Below are positions 63,401 through 64,000 of a stretch of 64,000 nt of DNA, piece by piece; position 1 is the first letter of the stretch, and the number at the start of each line of letters is the position of its first letter. Origin of the DNA: Bugula neritina (lineage: Eukaryota > Bryozoa > Gymnolaemata > Cheilostomatida > Bugulidae); the NCBI GenBank assembly GCA_964035545.1, contig OZ037772.1:7956889-8020888 (forward strand). The letters run 5' to 3'. The notes under the pieces are model-generated. The model was not told where the DNA came from and did no database searches. It saw only the letters and a list, made by a program, of their open reading frames with translations. Both the position numbers and the translations under genes were made by a program.

Positions 63401-64000
63401 AGGAATAGTAAATTTGCATCAATTTTGCACAATGATAGTTTTTAACTTTAAATTTTGCTCTTGCAAATGTGCAAAATTTAAATAAAATGTTGATTATTTA
63501 GCACATGTGCAAAAATTCGAATTTCTAGTGTCAATTTTTTTTAAAATATAATTTTTGTTGCATGATGAATGTTGAAATACTTGAAAAAGTGTTGATAGCT
63601 CATGTCCTAGTTATTGTGTTTTCTCATCAACTTTTGTCGTTAAATTTTTAGAGAGCAATGAAAGCTGGATTGGACCCGTACAGTAATCCAAGGCAGTGTA
63701 ATTTGCCAGTGGGCAAACCCTCAGTGGAGGATTGTAGTAAAACAAACAGGCAACCATCTTCTGCGCTGAGCCCTGTTCATTGTAAACCTGGAACTAGACA
63801 AGTTACTTTGCCTGAAGAGCGTGCTCTCACTTATTGCTCACCACAGCAATCCACATCTCCTTCTAGGCCTGTAAGGGTGCCTACATCAGATGCTTGTTCA
63901 AAGCGAGCTTTATGTAGAGGTTCAAGAAGTCGTCCTCCATCGCCTCACTATTCTCCAGAGCGTCTGCCAAAACCAGTTCAGTCATCAAAACCCGTGCAAA
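57432..64000 (+). CDS. Gene I: two-module helical protein, paralogue 5, 3' end outside window
   Basis: Exons: 57432-57571, 58208-58314, 58607-58779, 59683-59814, 60520-61307, 61630-61712, 62238-62395, 63147-63281, 63652 to beyond 64000. Phases are 2-1-0-0 then 2-1-0-0. Module 1 spans residues 1-184 (SLIISSKLRNEIARCL, SDDRIMM, MISTTTDIFSSCLS, YVLSKI). The linker exon begins DNWLVQYDALIM and is unusually long (about 262 residues, Ser/Thr/Pro-rich then acidic). Module 2 spans about 447-572 (GERVQRNRKYCQLVSRLSKR, YVDLIMA, CIVFTSDLIYEAMS, NWIW). The last exon starts RAMKAGLDPYS and continues Ser/Pro/Arg-rich (RGSRSRPPSPHYSPERLP) without a stop before the window end. It is the most diverged two-module member. 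Confidence 0.78.
58903..59215. mobile_element. Possible degenerate hAT-like element
   Basis: Begins near caggcgtccccagcc and ends near aaattttggacactccttg, whose complement resembles the start; gtggctcttgc occurs twice inside, and also near 25550. No convincing target duplication. In intron 3 of gene I. Confidence 0.35.
59915..60270. repeat. Dispersed repeat, copy 2
   Basis: Second copy of the element at 35175-35640, same orientation, in intron 4 of gene I. Ordered shared blocks include attaattcctttgat, tctgtgaaaattgaaatatt and agcaatcaatgcaacagt. Confidence 0.55.
61879..62005 (-). mobile_element. SINE family 1 fragment, head missing
   Basis: Reverse copy keeping the distal body (gagaaaacccctgatggaaa, gttaaatcgggctaagga) but not the tRNA-like head. 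In intron 6 of gene I. Confidence 0.7.
62400..62660. repeat. Degenerate ttacttactttatagttatac repeats
   Basis: Loose tandem repetition of ttacttac / tatagttat / accttatagcc units directly after exon 7 of gene I. Confidence 0.6.

Overview
This is A+T-rich DNA from an invertebrate animal. The evidence is multi-exon genes with GT/AG introns, signal-peptide and transmembrane exons, AATAAA polyadenylation signals, tRNA-derived SINEs, a LINE reverse transcriptase, hAT-type MITEs and very long microsatellites. The PAN plus F5/8/FTP-type lectin and the NHL propeller membrane proteins suggest a marine spiralian (bryozoan- or mollusc-like), but the species cannot be fixed from the sequence. All gene models below were assembled by hand from splice sites, reading-frame phase and comparison between paralogues. 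None has transcript support.

Region 1 (1-16265) is a cluster of four paralogous genes (A, B, C on +, D on -). They encode type I membrane proteins: signal peptide, NHL-type beta-propeller ectodomain in one large exon, stalk plus transmembrane exon, then a short Lys/Arg/Ser/His-rich cytoplasmic tail made of small phase-1 exons. Gene A is cut by the window start; the last 19 bases of its propeller exon are bases 1-19. Genes C and D converge with 215 bp between stop codons.

Region 2 (17638-end) holds five same-strand paralogues (E, F, G, H, I) of a family I do not recognise. The founding module is all-helical and is encoded by exons with intron phases 2-1-0-0. In E, F, G and I this module is repeated within the gene with the same phase order; H has one copy. 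Each protein ends in, or is interrupted by, Ser/Thr-rich or repeat-rich low-complexity sequence. A distant resemblance to the BH1/BH2 region of the Bcl-2 fold is noted as a hypothesis only. Gene I runs off the window end.

Between E and F, on the minus strand, gene J (34128-27426) encodes a secreted lectin-like protein (signal peptide, PAN/apple-like domain, fucolectin/F5-8C-like domain). Its last intron holds a LINE fragment whose 3' end abuts an uninterrupted 685-bp (TG)n tract.

The rest is introns and intergenic DNA filled with two SINE families, hAT-like and foldback MITEs, and many micro- and minisatellites, several lying in the same introns of paralogous genes.
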